A stretch of DNA of 64,000 nucleotides from Pedobacter caeni. Its GTDB lineage: Bacteria > Bacteroidota > Bacteroidia > Sphingobacteriales > Sphingobacteriaceae. Position 1 is the first letter of the stretch. Every line of letters starts with the position of its first letter. The stretch spans positions 1,054,998-1,118,997 of the forward strand of contig NZ_FQUQ01000003.1 of assembly GCF_900129215.1 (NCBI RefSeq), read 5' to 3'. Of this stretch, positions 16,071 through 24,905 are shown piece by piece. The notes beneath the pieces were generated by a model, which searched no databases, was not told where the DNA came from, and saw only the letters and a list, made by a program, of their open reading frames with translations. The position numbers were made by a program, and so were the translations under genes.

Positions 16071-16862
16071 TTAATATTTATATTTAATACCCAGTTTGTC
16101 AAATTTTTCAATGGCATTTAGCAGTTTGAGATTCTGCATTTGCAGACATGCAAATGTTTGATATTCGTCGAAATAAGTGCCAATAGCAAGTAACTTAAGC
16201 TCAAAAGGAGTTAGGTAGGTATTGAAATATTGTAAGATAGCTCCTTCCCAGTCGGGTGCATTAGTGATGTCTTCTACTTCCTGCTGACTTGGGTAGGGTA
16301 TCTCCACATTTAATTGTTGTATAGAAGCTAAGCCATTTACCTCCACAATGCCAATTTCTGCCCATTCTTTCCATTCAAAAGAGGTTAACCTGTTGGTCTG
16401 ACTTAAGGCCAGTTCAATTTGCTTCCATATCCAATTTAGATCAGGTTTCTTTTTAGAAGGGAGTTTTTTGCTGATGATTTCGGCGTCAGTCTCGGTTAAC
16501 ATGTAAGAAAACAGATCTGATAGCTCTGTGTGGACGTCAAGGTCGCTCAACCTGGGCTGGATAATTTGTTCACGCTCCATTCTGCGCCATAATGATTCGA
16601 TTTCCTCTATGTCATCTCCATCAATAGCATATTCGGTAGGTATCGGCTTACGGTCACCCTCTTTCATCCTTTTTATACAGACGGTCTCTTCTTTGAGATA
16701 TATTTCATAAGATCTGTAATCCATAAAATTAGTAGAGAACACAATTCGATCGGAATAAATCTTATGTACGAGGCTCTCGTCTTCATCAAAATAAGTTTCA
16801 CCCTTTTCTGATCCGTATTTAGATGTGATGAACTGGAAGTCGGATAGGTTAATAACGATCAT
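16071..16862 (-). CDS. Hypothetical 263-residue cytoplasmic protein
   Basis: No family was recognised. The protein is soluble and acidic (many Glu, Asp and Trp), with no signal peptide or membrane helix. The N-terminal 80 residues look like beta strands (VFSTNFMDYRSYEIYL) and the rest is mostly helical, with the tryptophan-rich segment LNWIWKQIEL near residue 145. It converges on the YcaO operon. An immunity or self-resistance role is possible by position alone. It has no operon partner; about 235 bp of AT-rich DNA lies upstream. Confidence 0.7.
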   Translation of the reverse strand: MIVINLSDFQFITSKYGSEKGETYFDEDESLVHKIYSDRIVFSTNFMDYRSYEIYLKEETVCIKRMKEGDRKPIPTEYAIDGDDIEEIESLWRRMEREQIIQPRLSDLDVHTELSDLFSYMLTETDAEIISKKLPSKKKPDLNWIWKQIELALSQTNRLTSFEWKEWAEIGIVEVNGLASIQQLNVEIPYPSQQEVEDITNAPDWEGAILQYFNTYLTPFELKLLAIGTYFDEYQTFACLQMQNLKLLNAIEKFDKLGIKYKY

Positions 16863-17097
16863 TAATGGAAAGTTGTTTTTATTTCAAACATAGTTAAAAG
16901 AATACTTCGAATGGCTTTCTGTATCTCATTTGTTTCGAATGATGATGTATTTGACAATTGGTGCGAAATATTTGATCTTGTATTTATGTTGTGTTTGCTT
17001 TTATTTAATAAATAATATCATAAATTAGGTTGTAGATGTTAAGCAACGACTTAATCTGTATCATAGGGATATGATCTTACTTATTCAAATAAGCTAA

Positions 17098-17517
17098 ATG
17101 AAAAAACAACTGTTAATGCTCCTCTTCGCAACCTCAATATTATTTGGTTGTGAAGCTTCTTCAATTAAGAATGGAAGAATTGCGTATAAAAAATACTTTA
17201 ATAAGGTGTTGAAGGATCCACACTCCCTGGTGATTTATAATGAAAGAGCTGAAGAATGGGGCCCGGCCAAAGCTAAATTTGATCTGGATTATGGGGCGAA
17301 AAATGAGTTGGGTGGAACAGTTAGAAGGGTGATCACAGTTTACACTACAGGGGATGCCCTTTTAGAGATTCTGGAAGGCGATCAGAAGGGGTTTTATATC
17401 TTGGATAATTCAGCCTCCTCAGGAGCTGGCGATGTTCAGGCAGAACCGCAGAAACCTGCTGTTGACACCTCAGCTCATCCCGAAATCCCTCTTGTTTTAA
17501 GAAAGCCAGACAAGTAA
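17098..17517 (+). CDS. Small hypothetical lipoprotein
   Basis: The 139-residue product opens with a lipoprotein signal ending LFGC (Cys18), so it should be anchored in the envelope. The mature part contains a conserved-looking block DPHSLVIYNERAEEWGPAK followed by a strand-rich stretch and an Ala/Pro/Ser-rich tail. No known domain was recognised. It is a monocistronic gene between two minus-strand genes. Confidence 0.7.
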   Translation: MKKQLLMLLFATSILFGCEASSIKNGRIAYKKYFNKVLKDPHSLVIYNERAEEWGPAKAKFDLDYGAKNELGGTVRRVITVYTTGDALLEILEGDQKGFYILDNSASSGAGDVQAEPQKPAVDTSAHPEIPLVLRKPDK

Positions 17518-17530
17518 AAGAACATTCATT

Positions 17531-17574
17531 AATCATAGACATATAGACATCTGCATATCTATATGTCTATGATT
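17531..17574. repeat. Perfect 17-bp inverted repeat beside the partition genes
   Basis: The arms 17531-17547 (AATCATAGACATATAGA) and 17558-17574 (TCTATATGTCTATGATT) are exact reverse complements with a 10-base loop. No T-run follows on either strand. The TATATGTCT core recurs in the AT-rich array upstream of parA (for example near 18832-18840), so a second binding site for the partition protein is as likely as a transcription stop. Confidence 0.75.
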
Positions 17575-17577
17575 GGT

Positions 17578-17835
17578 TTATAAACCGTAGGCTTTGTCTA
17601 CTACAGAAAGAATCAACTCTTTCACCGTGACCCCCTGTTGGGCAGCCAGAATTTTTAATGCTTTTAATGAGCTCTTTTTAAGTCTCAAGGGATAAGTTAC
17701 CGTTTCATCTTCAGCTGCTGGTGCCGCTTTTTCTTCTTTGGCTGCAACTTCCTTTATTGGAGAATTGAATAGGGCAGATACACCTCCTAAGTTTTTGTTG
17801 TTGTCCTCTATATCGCCTAAGTTTTTCTTTGCCAT
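17578..17835 (-). CDS. Small ribbon-helix-helix partner of ParA
   Basis: The 85-residue protein has an unstructured N-terminal half rich in Asn, Ala and Glu, and a C-terminal half (YPLRLKKSSLKALKILAAQ onward) with the strand-helix-helix pattern of ribbon-helix-helix DNA-binding proteins. It follows parA after five bases. In plasmid type Ib-like systems a small RHH protein of this size binds the centromere and stimulates ParA, with the flexible N-terminus touching the ATPase. That role fits here but is inferred from size, fold and context. Confidence 0.75.
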   Translation of the reverse strand: MAKKNLGDIEDNNKNLGGVSALFNSPIKEVAAKEEKAAPAAEDETVTYPLRLKKSSLKALKILAAQQGVTVKELILSVVDKAYGL

Positions 17836-17840
17836 AATCT

Positions 17841-18584
17841 TTATATTTTTTCTACAATTTCATCAGTCAGATTCGCATAATCAACCGCTGCATTTGATAC
17901 AGGTGCATATTCAAATACATCTACACCCTTAAGCTGAGCCTCTACCAATGCTACGTTAACCCTGATAGAAGTTTCAAATAGTTTGTCATTGAAATATTTC
18001 TTGATGCTTTCTGTGATTTGTTCTGTGATGACACGTCTTGGGTTGATTTTAGTAATGAATACTCCACCAATAGTTAGGTTTTCATTGTAATGTGTCCTGA
18101 CGTCGGAAATGATCGAGATCAAACGGTCTATCCCTCTGTAAGCGAAGTATTCAGCTTCTAAAGGAATCATGACCGTATCGGCTGCAACCAATGCATTAAC
18201 GGTCAGCATTCCCAGAGCCGGTGCACAGTCAATCAATACATAATCGTACTTTCCTTCTACACTTTTTAACAATCTTTTAAGGATGGTTTCTCTGCCAAGT
18301 CTGGAAACCAATTCAATTTCTGCTCCCAATAAATCAAGAGAAGAGGGGATGATATCCAGGTACTCTGAAACTGATTCGATAGGTAGGGCGACATCATCTT
18401 TTATGCTGTCATAGATTGAAACTTTCACATCCCTGAATCCTAAGCCCTCCGTTAGGTTCGACTGAGGGTCAATATCAACCAGTAAGGTTTTCTTCTTTAT
18501 ACGCGCTAATCCAGCGCCAATATTTAGGGTGGAAGTTGTTTTCCCTGTACCACCTTTATGGTTTATTATCGCAATAATCTTCAT
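17841..18584 (-). CDS. parA: ParA-family partition ATPase
   Basis: The 247-residue product has the deviant Walker A motif KGGTGKTT at residues 10-17, LLVDIDPQSNLT (motif A') and the DCAP switch near residue 119. It lacks an N-terminal helix-turn-helix, so it belongs to the short ParA/Soj class that moves DNA cargo over the nucleoid. With the RHH gene it forms a two-gene unit read toward 17578. Its start codon lies inside a perfect inverted repeat, which suggests auto-repression. No parB gene of the chromosomal kind and no replication gene is nearby. Confidence 0.92.
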   Translation of the reverse strand: MKIIAIINHKGGTGKTTSTLNIGAGLARIKKKTLLVDIDPQSNLTEGLGFRDVKVSIYDSIKDDVALPIESVSEYLDIIPSSLDLLGAEIELVSRLGRETILKRLLKSVEGKYDYVLIDCAPALGMLTVNALVAADTVMIPLEAEYFAYRGIDRLISIISDVRTHYNENLTIGGVFITKINPRRVITEQITESIKKYFNDKLFETSIRVNVALVEAQLKGVDVFEYAPVSNAAVDYANLTDEIVEKI

Positions 18585-18634
18585 ATCAATATATCTTTAT
18601 ACAAGAACACAATGATACTAAGATATATTGATAT
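18583..18634. promoter_or_regulatory. Perfect 15-bp inverted repeat over the parA start
   Basis: The arms 18583-18597 (ATATCAATATATCTT) and 18620-18634 (AAGATATATTGATAT) are exact reverse complements, with 22 bases between. The first arm overlaps the parA start codon. It contains the TATATCT motif seen repeatedly further upstream, so it is a likely operator for the RHH protein. Confidence 0.7.
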
Positions 18635-18900
18635 GAGTATTCCTTTGATTCATTATATCTGTATATATTCTATATCTGATTAGTATTTAGTGATTTAAAA
18701 TTGCAATTCTGATGTTTAAAGCGGTATTTTGGAATTGTCTCAGATGTATATGTGTCAGTATATAAGTGTATCTATATGATTAAGATATATTTATATCTAC
18801 ATATCAGGACATCTTTATATTAAGCTTGTTTTATATGTCTATATGTACAGGAGTCTGTATATCAGTGTGTCAATATATCTTAGTATCTTTATGTCTTCAT
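18585..18900. repeat. AT-rich TATATCT/AGATATA array, candidate centromere
   Basis: Exact TATATCT copies start at 18590, 18654, 18671, 18792 and 18874, and reverse copies (AGATATA) at 18621 and 18783. Many near-copies lie between them (TGTATCTATATG, TATGTCTATATG, TATCTTTATG). The region has no convincing gene. Clusters of short degenerate repeats next to parA are typical of centromeres bound by RHH proteins. Confidence 0.6.
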
Positions 18901-19145
18901 GGGTAGCTTTTTCGATCAGTACTTGTAAAGATTTGTTCGTTTTAATTGATATTCTTGTTGTTTGTCCCTCATTTTTAATGAGATATGGTTTTATAGACTT
19001 GAAAATGTTTTAGAATAGAAGATGTCTTTATCTACTTCCTGTCGAGTATGATGAGCATTATACTTACTATTTCTGCTAAAATATGGGTAATGCACCCTGA
19101 TTGGATATCTGTTTTAAGTGATTTAATATTCTGTAAAACAGATTG

Positions 19146-19385
19146 TTAGTTGGTTTTCCTGCTACAGGAAAACACTTTATTTAACTTATTGACCTGCTCT
19201 TTTATTTGACAGACCAACCTGATGAGGCCCTTTTGATCAACAGGAGCTATCTGGCTAATTAATCTCTGTATTTTAGAACCTCCTATTGTTGTTACCATTG
19301 CTTCTTTATAAGTTAATGTTCCCTTAATATACCCACGGATTTCAGCTCCTATTTTTGCGTCAAAGAGTTTCTTTGATACAAGCAT
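19146..19385 (-). CDS. Doubtful 79-residue ORF divergent from the sigma gene
   Basis: The predicted protein is basic, with no recognised domain. Its start codon and the sigma-factor ATG share the palindrome CATG at 19383-19386, so the two reading frames overlap by two bases and each would have to hold the other's promoter. The amino-acid make-up is protein-like (few rare residues, amphipathic helices), but the geometry argues that it may be a chance ORF in the sigma promoter region. Confidence 0.25.
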   Translation of the reverse strand: MLVSKKLFDAKIGAEIRGYIKGTLTYKEAMVTTIGGSKIQRLISQIAPVDQKGLIRLVCQIKEQVNKLNKVFSCSRKTN

Positions 19386-19980
19386 GTCAAAATCAATTAC
19401 ATCATTAGGGGATAAAATTTTATTGGAAAAATATAGTCAGGGAAATACTTCTGCCTATAATGTTCTTTTTAAGCGTTACTATGATCCACTTTATGGCTAC
19501 GCTTTAAAAAATGTAAAAGAGGCAGGGATTGCTGAAGAACTCACTATGGATGTCATGCTCGGTCTATGGAAAACCAAAGGAGATGTGCTGGTCGAAGATA
19601 ACCTCAAAGCCTACCTCTATCGTTCTGTAAAGAATGCCATCTATAACCATTACCGTAAAAAGATACTAAATACGGTATCCCTTGAACTGGTCTCAGAAGA
19701 CTTGAATCATATTTCTAGAGCTGCTGATCATGAACTGGACAGCAGAGAGCTGGAACAGGTTTACCGCCAGAAGTTAAACCAGTTAAGTCCTCAGCGCAGA
19801 AAGGTTTATGAAATGAGCAGAGAAGAGAATATGACCTATTCGGAGATTGCCAGGAATCTTGATTTATCTGTCAACACCGTAGAAAACTATATGGTTGCTT
19901 CCCTGAGCTTTTTTCGCAAGCAATTGAAAGAGCATGCAGACTTTACCCTGATTGTACTGATCAGCCTGTTGTTGGGTTAG
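19384..19980 (+). CDS. ECF RNA polymerase sigma factor
   Basis: The 198-residue product has sigma region 2 (about residues 25-95: FKRYYDPLYGYALKNV, then LKAYLYRSVKNAIYNHYRK) and region 4 (about 130-190: SPQRRKVYEMSREENMTYSE, then VNTVENY). This is the Bacteroidota SusC-regulating ECF class. The FecR-type anti-sigma gene begins 211 bp downstream, and a TonB receptor with an STN domain follows, forming the classic sigma/anti-sigma/transducer cascade. The sigma factor most likely switches on the receptor and lipoprotein genes to about 36.7 kb. Confidence 0.92.
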   Translation: MSKSITSLGDKILLEKYSQGNTSAYNVLFKRYYDPLYGYALKNVKEAGIAEELTMDVMLGLWKTKGDVLVEDNLKAYLYRSVKNAIYNHYRKKILNTVSLELVSEDLNHISRAADHELDSRELEQVYRQKLNQLSPQRRKVYEMSREENMTYSEIARNLDLSVNTVENYMVASLSFFRKQLKEHADFTLIVLISLLLG

Positions 19981-20191
19981 TTGTTCTTTTTCTGTATTTC
20001 CATCTTCCGGACAGGTAATTAAAAACGAGACTTTTCTTGTAGTTGCACTTGGGTCAATAGGAGCTCCTCCCGGAGCATACCTGTAAAAATGCTATGGAAA
20101 TTCTGAATAAAAGATTGTGATGATATTTTTTTCATATCCCATAGGTGGTGTCCTTCAATAATTGTGTTTTACATCATGAAGGACAATAAGA

Positions 20192-21223
20192 ATGGAGCCA
20201 GAGCATAAAGATAAAACCCTGATTAGAAAATACCTCAATCACAATTGTACTCCTGAAGAGATGAAGGAAGTAAAGAGGTTGATGTTGGTTCCGGGTACAC
20301 AACAAATTTTTGACGAGCTGCTGTCGGAAAGCTGGACAGGGCTGGAAGCAGTAGAAAATACAGATCAGCCACATCTTCAGGAAAAGCTGCAACAGTTTTA
20401 TAAAAAACTGGAAGGGGAAGAAGTGCAGCGTTTTCAACAGAAGGAAGAAGAAGAGGGAATGGTCCGCTCTATAAAACAGCGCAACTATTTGCGTTACGCC
20501 GCTATATTGGCGGTCATATTTCTGAGTCTGGGTACTTATGGAATCCTTCAATATAAAAAAACTCCGGTAGAGGAGCAGATCGCTATGCGTGAGATTTTAA
20601 ATCCCCGCGGACAACGTTCAAGGATTGTATTGCCAGATAGTTCGGCTGTTTATCTTGGAGCGGGTAGCCGGATTACTTTTCCTGAGCAATTTGAAACAAA
20701 CTCCAGGGAGATCGCACTTGAAGGTGAAGCCTTCTTTGAAGTTACACAGGATCCAAAGAAACCTTTTATCGTCCACACCGGGAAAGTACAAACCAGAGTA
20801 CTCGGAACTTCCTTTAAAATTGATGCCTTCAGCAACCGCCCATTAACCGTAGCAGTGGCGACAGGAAAAGTAAGGGTTGATGACTATACTGGGCAGAAGA
20901 GTAAATCACTGGCGATCCTGACTCCCGGACAAAAAATAACCTACGACCAGGGGATGGTTAAGACTGTTGCCACCGAAATTGAGGAGATCAGTGGATGGAA
21001 AGCCGCCCGACTGGTATTTCATAATCAATCCCTCAAAGAGATTACCACAGAACTGGAACGCTGGTATAACGTAGAAATCAGTTTTGAGCACAATGGAAAA
21101 GCAAAGGAAAAGATTTCAGTTGTATTGCAGGCTGATGTCCCGCTCAACAAGATCATGAAAATATTGGCTGCAACAGGTCATTTTAAATATCACATAACCT
21201 CTCGGAATGTTTCGATTAATTAA
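20192..21223 (+). CDS. FecR-type anti-sigma factor
   Basis: The 343-residue protein has a cytoplasmic N-terminal helical region (about 1-95) that would hold the sigma factor, one membrane helix (YAAILAVIFLSLGTYGIL, about residues 98-116), a periplasmic FecR beta domain (about 135-235; RIVLPDSSAVYLGAGS) and a C-terminal DUF4974-like domain. It receives the signal from the STN domain of the receptor encoded next and releases the ECF sigma factor. The ATG at 20192 is supported by the typical opening with a short acidic helix. Confidence 0.92.
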   Translation: MEPEHKDKTLIRKYLNHNCTPEEMKEVKRLMLVPGTQQIFDELLSESWTGLEAVENTDQPHLQEKLQQFYKKLEGEEVQRFQQKEEEEGMVRSIKQRNYLRYAAILAVIFLSLGTYGILQYKKTPVEEQIAMREILNPRGQRSRIVLPDSSAVYLGAGSRITFPEQFETNSREIALEGEAFFEVTQDPKKPFIVHTGKVQTRVLGTSFKIDAFSNRPLTVAVATGKVRVDDYTGQKSKSLAILTPGQKITYDQGMVKTVATEIEEISGWKAARLVFHNQSLKEITTELERWYNVEISFEHNGKAKEKISVVLQADVPLNKIMKILAATGHFKYHITSRNVSIN

Positions 21224-21413
21224 CAACACAAATCAGGAAAGGAAAGCTATGTAAGGTTGTCTACAAACAAACATTCCCCGCCTGGAAGGGCAGGGAACGA
21301 ATTAATGTCCATAAACCGTATGATTTCGACGTCCTAACGGTTTAAAGCAACCCGTACCTGTAAACAGTTACGGAATTTTAACAGATCATCGCCTCGCAGC
21401 GAATAAACCAGTA

Positions 21414-24400
21414 ATGTTCAAAAATATGCAAAAAGGATTAAAACTATATCCTTCAATTCGATTTATTATGAAATGCTCTTTTATCCTCATTGCGGCCCAG
21501 CTTACTTTTATAAGTGTCCTGATGGCCAGTAATGTAAAGAGTCAGGATCTTGATCATAAAATAAGCCTGCGGTTAGAAAATGTGACCATCGCACAGGGGT
21601 TGTCTGCAATCGGGAAGGTGGGAAACATCCGTTTTTCTCTGAGAGAACAATCTGTGCAAAAGGAAAAGAAGAATGTGACGCTTGTTGCCGCACAGATTAG
21701 TGTGAGGGAAGCCATCAACAAACTCCTGTCCAATACCGGTTTGCAATATAAACTGGTGGAAGGTTATGTGGTGGTGGACAGCAAGCCTGTTCCTATCGTG
21801 ATTACCGGAACGGTGAGCGATCAGAAAACAAGGGAAACGCTCATCGGTGTAAGTGTAAAGCTGAAAGGAACGAATACCGCTGCATCTACTGATGTGAACG
21901 GTAAATTCAAAATCTCGGTTCCCGAAGGCGGAGGAGTTCTGGTCATCTCTTATATGGGATACCAGAGCAGGGAAATTAAAGTTGATGCGGCAACCAAAGA
22001 GCTGAACATCAATTTAAGTGCTTCTTCTACTCAGCTTAGTGAGGTGACGGTTCAGGCCAGACGGAAAACAAATACTGAGGTTGCAGTTCTGGATGAACGT
22101 AAAAAGTCGGCCATTGTACAGGATGCGATTTCTGCAGTTCAAATAGAACGGACAGGAAGTATTACCACTACTCAGGCGCTGCAAAGGGTTTCAGGCGTTA
22201 CCATCACCGATGATAAATATGTAGCCATCCGTGGTTTAGGTGATAGAAGTGTGATCGGGCAACTGAACGGTGTCCGCCTGGCTTCTTCTGATCCGGACCG
22301 CAGCTCTATTCCCTTAGACCTGGTTCCGGCCTCGCTTTTAGACAACATCACGATTTATAAAACGGTAACCCCGGATAAACCTGCGGATGCCGCCGCCGGA
22401 ATTGTAGAACTGAAAACGAAATCTGTACCAGACAGTATGGTCTTTGATGTGATCATCCAATCCGGTTTCAATTCCAATATTGGTATTGGCGGACAGCACA
22501 ATAGTTTCTTCAATAGTGATATGGGCTTCCTGGGGGATAAAATCAATAAGAAAAACTTATCTGCTGATTTCCTAAACCTTGCCACACAATACAAAGGCGG
22601 ACTCCCACAAATCCAGAGTATGATTGCCAACAGCGGATACAGTCCGGAGATGAAGCAGGAAGTGAAAAGAATCAATGGTATTATGCAGGGATTTGATCCG
22701 GTGATGACCACACGTTACAAACAAAGCCCCCTGAACCAATTGTATTCTGCTACTTTCGGAAACAGCTATACCTTGTTTAAAAAACATAAACTGGGTGTAA
22801 TTGCCGGTGGGAATTATTATCGCCGTACCACCGATATTTCTGGTGGGGATATCCAGCAATACAGTATCTATCAGGGAGTGGTAACAGGGAACCCGCAAGT
22901 GAGCAGCCCAAGGAATATTCCTAATTACATTACCCCTAACAGCTTATTTATGGGTAAATATCAGACCTATAAAGAGAATACCGGTACAGAAACCCTGAAT
23001 TATGGAACTTTATTGGGTTTAACTTACCGTTTCAGCCCACAGCATGAAGTCAGCATGCAATACCTGGGGAGCTGGGGTGGAGAAACCCAGGCAACCAATA
23101 TGTTCGGGCGCTATGAATACACGGGATTACCTGGTGATGTACGCAGTACGATCTATTCTCTTAAACAATCCTACCGCAAGCTCAATACATTTAACCTTCA
23201 GGGAGAACATAAATTTCTCAAAGGAGAGTATGCTCCCAGGTTGAGTTATAATATCGCTTCTTCAAGAGCAGGTCAGAATGATCCGGATTACCGTTTTGTA
23301 ACCCTTGCAGATTATATGCCAAAAGGGGAAGCTTACTACGGCAGGCCAACGACTGGTCCTAATATGGGGAACAACGACCTGGTGAACTCAGCGCATTTAT
23401 ATGCGTTGTCATCTGGTTATGTAAATGGCTTTGGTGCTTATGGTATCATTCAGGCAGAGCCTAACGGACGACGTTACAGAAATCTGGATGAGAAAAATTA
23501 CAACTATAAAGCAGACATCAGTATTCCTTTTAAACTCTTTGGAGAAAAACAGGAATTTAAAACCGGGCTCAATTACCTGAACCGCGACCGTGATTTCAGA
23601 GAGAACGTCCTGTTTCTTCCAGGCTCTAACTTCTCTTCTCTTGGCGCATTGCCATTGTACAGGGTAGATGGGAATCTGGACCGTCTGGTTAGTCCGGAGG
23701 TGATTGGGATTCGTCCGATGGCCCCGGGAACCGGAGAAGGAGCTGCCCCGATAGGTGGATTTTTATACAACAGTCAGAAATCCCCGAATAATTATACCGG
23801 TTTCTTTGAAACCAAGGCCGCATACGCAATGGTCGATCTGAAAGTAACCAAAGACCTGAGGTTAACCGGAGGGGTACGTTTTGAATCTACCAATATCCAG
23901 TCTGCAGTGGATACGGTAGGTGTATTTTTAGATCCTGCATTAACGGCTCCCGGAGCAGGAGGAACAAGAATTCCTTTATCTTTAATCAGCCCTAATTCTG
24001 TTTATAAAACAGGGTATAAACCTTATTATTCCTTAAACGCGACCTACAACTTTAAGGATAAAATGAATTTCAGGGCAGGATACAATACCACATTGGCCAG
24101 ACCGGAACTCAGAGAGATCACCAACGTGTTTGAATTTGATGCCTTCCAGATGGGATTGGTCGTAGGAAATCCAAACCTGATCAATCAATACACTCAAAAC
24201 CTGGATTTCCGTTGGGAGTATTTCCCGAACAACGGGGAGGTGATTGCAGTGTCTCTATTCGGAAAGCGGATTCAGAACCAGTTGTATAAAGTATTCAGTC
24301 TGCAAACGAGTGGCCTGGCGGCAACTTATCCGGAATATCCAACCATCAGGTTCGAGAACGATCCTAATATTGGTAAAGTCTGGGGATTAGAGCTGGAAAT

Positions 24401-24905
24401 TGTAAAAGACCTGGGCAGAATCTGGGACCCGCTTCAGAATTTCTTTATCGGTACCAACCTCCTGCTCGCTCAAAGTCAGATTAAAAAATCTCCGGAACGT
24501 TTGGAAGCAAACCGTTCCCTGGACAGACATACACCGAGCAACAGTCCACTGTTTGAACAGGCACCTTATTCCCTTAACGGATGGCTGAACTATAACAATA
24601 AACGTGCTGGAACAAGCCTGACCGGGACATTTAACATGGTAGGGGAGCGCCTGGTACAGATCAATCTGACTGGTGAACCGGATCTGTATACCCGCCCGGT
24701 TCCGGTCCTTGATTTTGTGTTCAGTCAGCGGATCTTTAAGAACGTAATTTTTAAAGGTTACATGAAAAACCTGCTGAATCCATCTGTTAAAACGGTGTAT
24801 GCCAATCCTGGAACTGGCGGTACCTGGTATGGAAATGAATACCTGAACCGCGGTTATAAACGTGGCAGTGAATTTATGATGGGTTTCACTTATAACTTGT
24901 TTTAA
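21414..24905 (+). CDS. TonB-dependent receptor with STN signalling domain
   Basis: The 1163-residue outer-membrane protein has a signal segment (about residues 20-45), an STN/secretin-like domain (about 50-115) that contacts the anti-sigma factor, a carboxypeptidase-regulatory-like domain (about 128-205), a plug (about 230-350; VAIRGLGDRSVIGQLNGVRL) and a long beta barrel ending in aromatic YNLF. It imports large or scarce substrates using TonB energy. It has no SusD partner downstream, and its plug differs from SusC, so it is not a standard glycan-uptake pair. Its stop shares one base with the next start. Confidence 0.9.
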   Translation: MFKNMQKGLKLYPSIRFIMKCSFILIAAQLTFISVLMASNVKSQDLDHKISLRLENVTIAQGLSAIGKVGNIRFSLREQSVQKEKKNVTLVAAQISVREAINKLLSNTGLQYKLVEGYVVVDSKPVPIVITGTVSDQKTRETLIGVSVKLKGTNTAASTDVNGKFKISVPEGGGVLVISYMGYQSREIKVDAATKELNINLSASSTQLSEVTVQARRKTNTEVAVLDERKKSAIVQDAISAVQIERTGSITTTQALQRVSGVTITDDKYVAIRGLGDRSVIGQLNGVRLASSDPDRSSIPLDLVPASLLDNITIYKTVTPDKPADAAAGIVELKTKSVPDSMVFDVIIQSGFNSNIGIGGQHNSFFNSDMGFLGDKINKKNLSADFLNLATQYKGGLPQIQSMIANSGYSPEMKQEVKRINGIMQGFDPVMTTRYKQSPLNQLYSATFGNSYTLFKKHKLGVIAGGNYYRRTTDISGGDIQQYSIYQGVVTGNPQVSSPRNIPNYITPNSLFMGKYQTYKENTGTETLNYGTLLGLTYRFSPQHEVSMQYLGSWGGETQATNMFGRYEYTGLPGDVRSTIYSLKQSYRKLNTFNLQGEHKFLKGEYAPRLSYNIASSRAGQNDPDYRFVTLADYMPKGEAYYGRPTTGPNMGNNDLVNSAHLYALSSGYVNGFGAYGIIQAEPNGRRYRNLDEKNYNYKADISIPFKLFGEKQEFKTGLNYLNRDRDFRENVLFLPGSNFSSLGALPLYRVDGNLDRLVSPEVIGIRPMAPGTGEGAAPIGGFLYNSQKSPNNYTGFFETKAAYAMVDLKVTKDLRLTGGVRFESTNIQSAVDTVGVFLDPALTAPGAGGTRIPLSLISPNSVYKTGYKPYYSLNATYNFKDKMNFRAGYNTTLARPELREITNVFEFDAFQMGLVVGNPNLINQYTQNLDFRWEYFPNNGEVIAVSLFGKRIQNQLYKVFSLQTSGLAATYPEYPTIRFENDPNIGKVWGLELEIVKDLGRIWDPLQNFFIGTNLLLAQSQIKKSPERLEANRSLDRHTPSNSPLFEQAPYSLNGWLNYNNKRAGTSLTGTFNMVGERLVQINLTGEPDLYTRPVPVLDFVFSQRIFKNVIFKGYMKNLLNPSVKTVYANPGTGGTWYGNEYLNRGYKRGSEFMMGFTYNLF

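Noticed and set aside
17531..17574. Intrinsic terminator between convergent genes
   Set aside because: The stem is perfect but AT-rich and lacks a T-run on either strand; a protein-binding site is at least as likely.
18585..18900. CRISPR-like array
   Set aside because: The repeats are only about seven bases, irregularly spaced and on both strands, with no unique spacers or cas genes.
21224..21413. Structured RNA between the anti-sigma and TonB receptor genes
   Set aside because: Short inverted repeats (AAACCGT and ACGGTTT, about 21317-21344) are present, but they are common by chance and no T-run or known RNA pattern follows.
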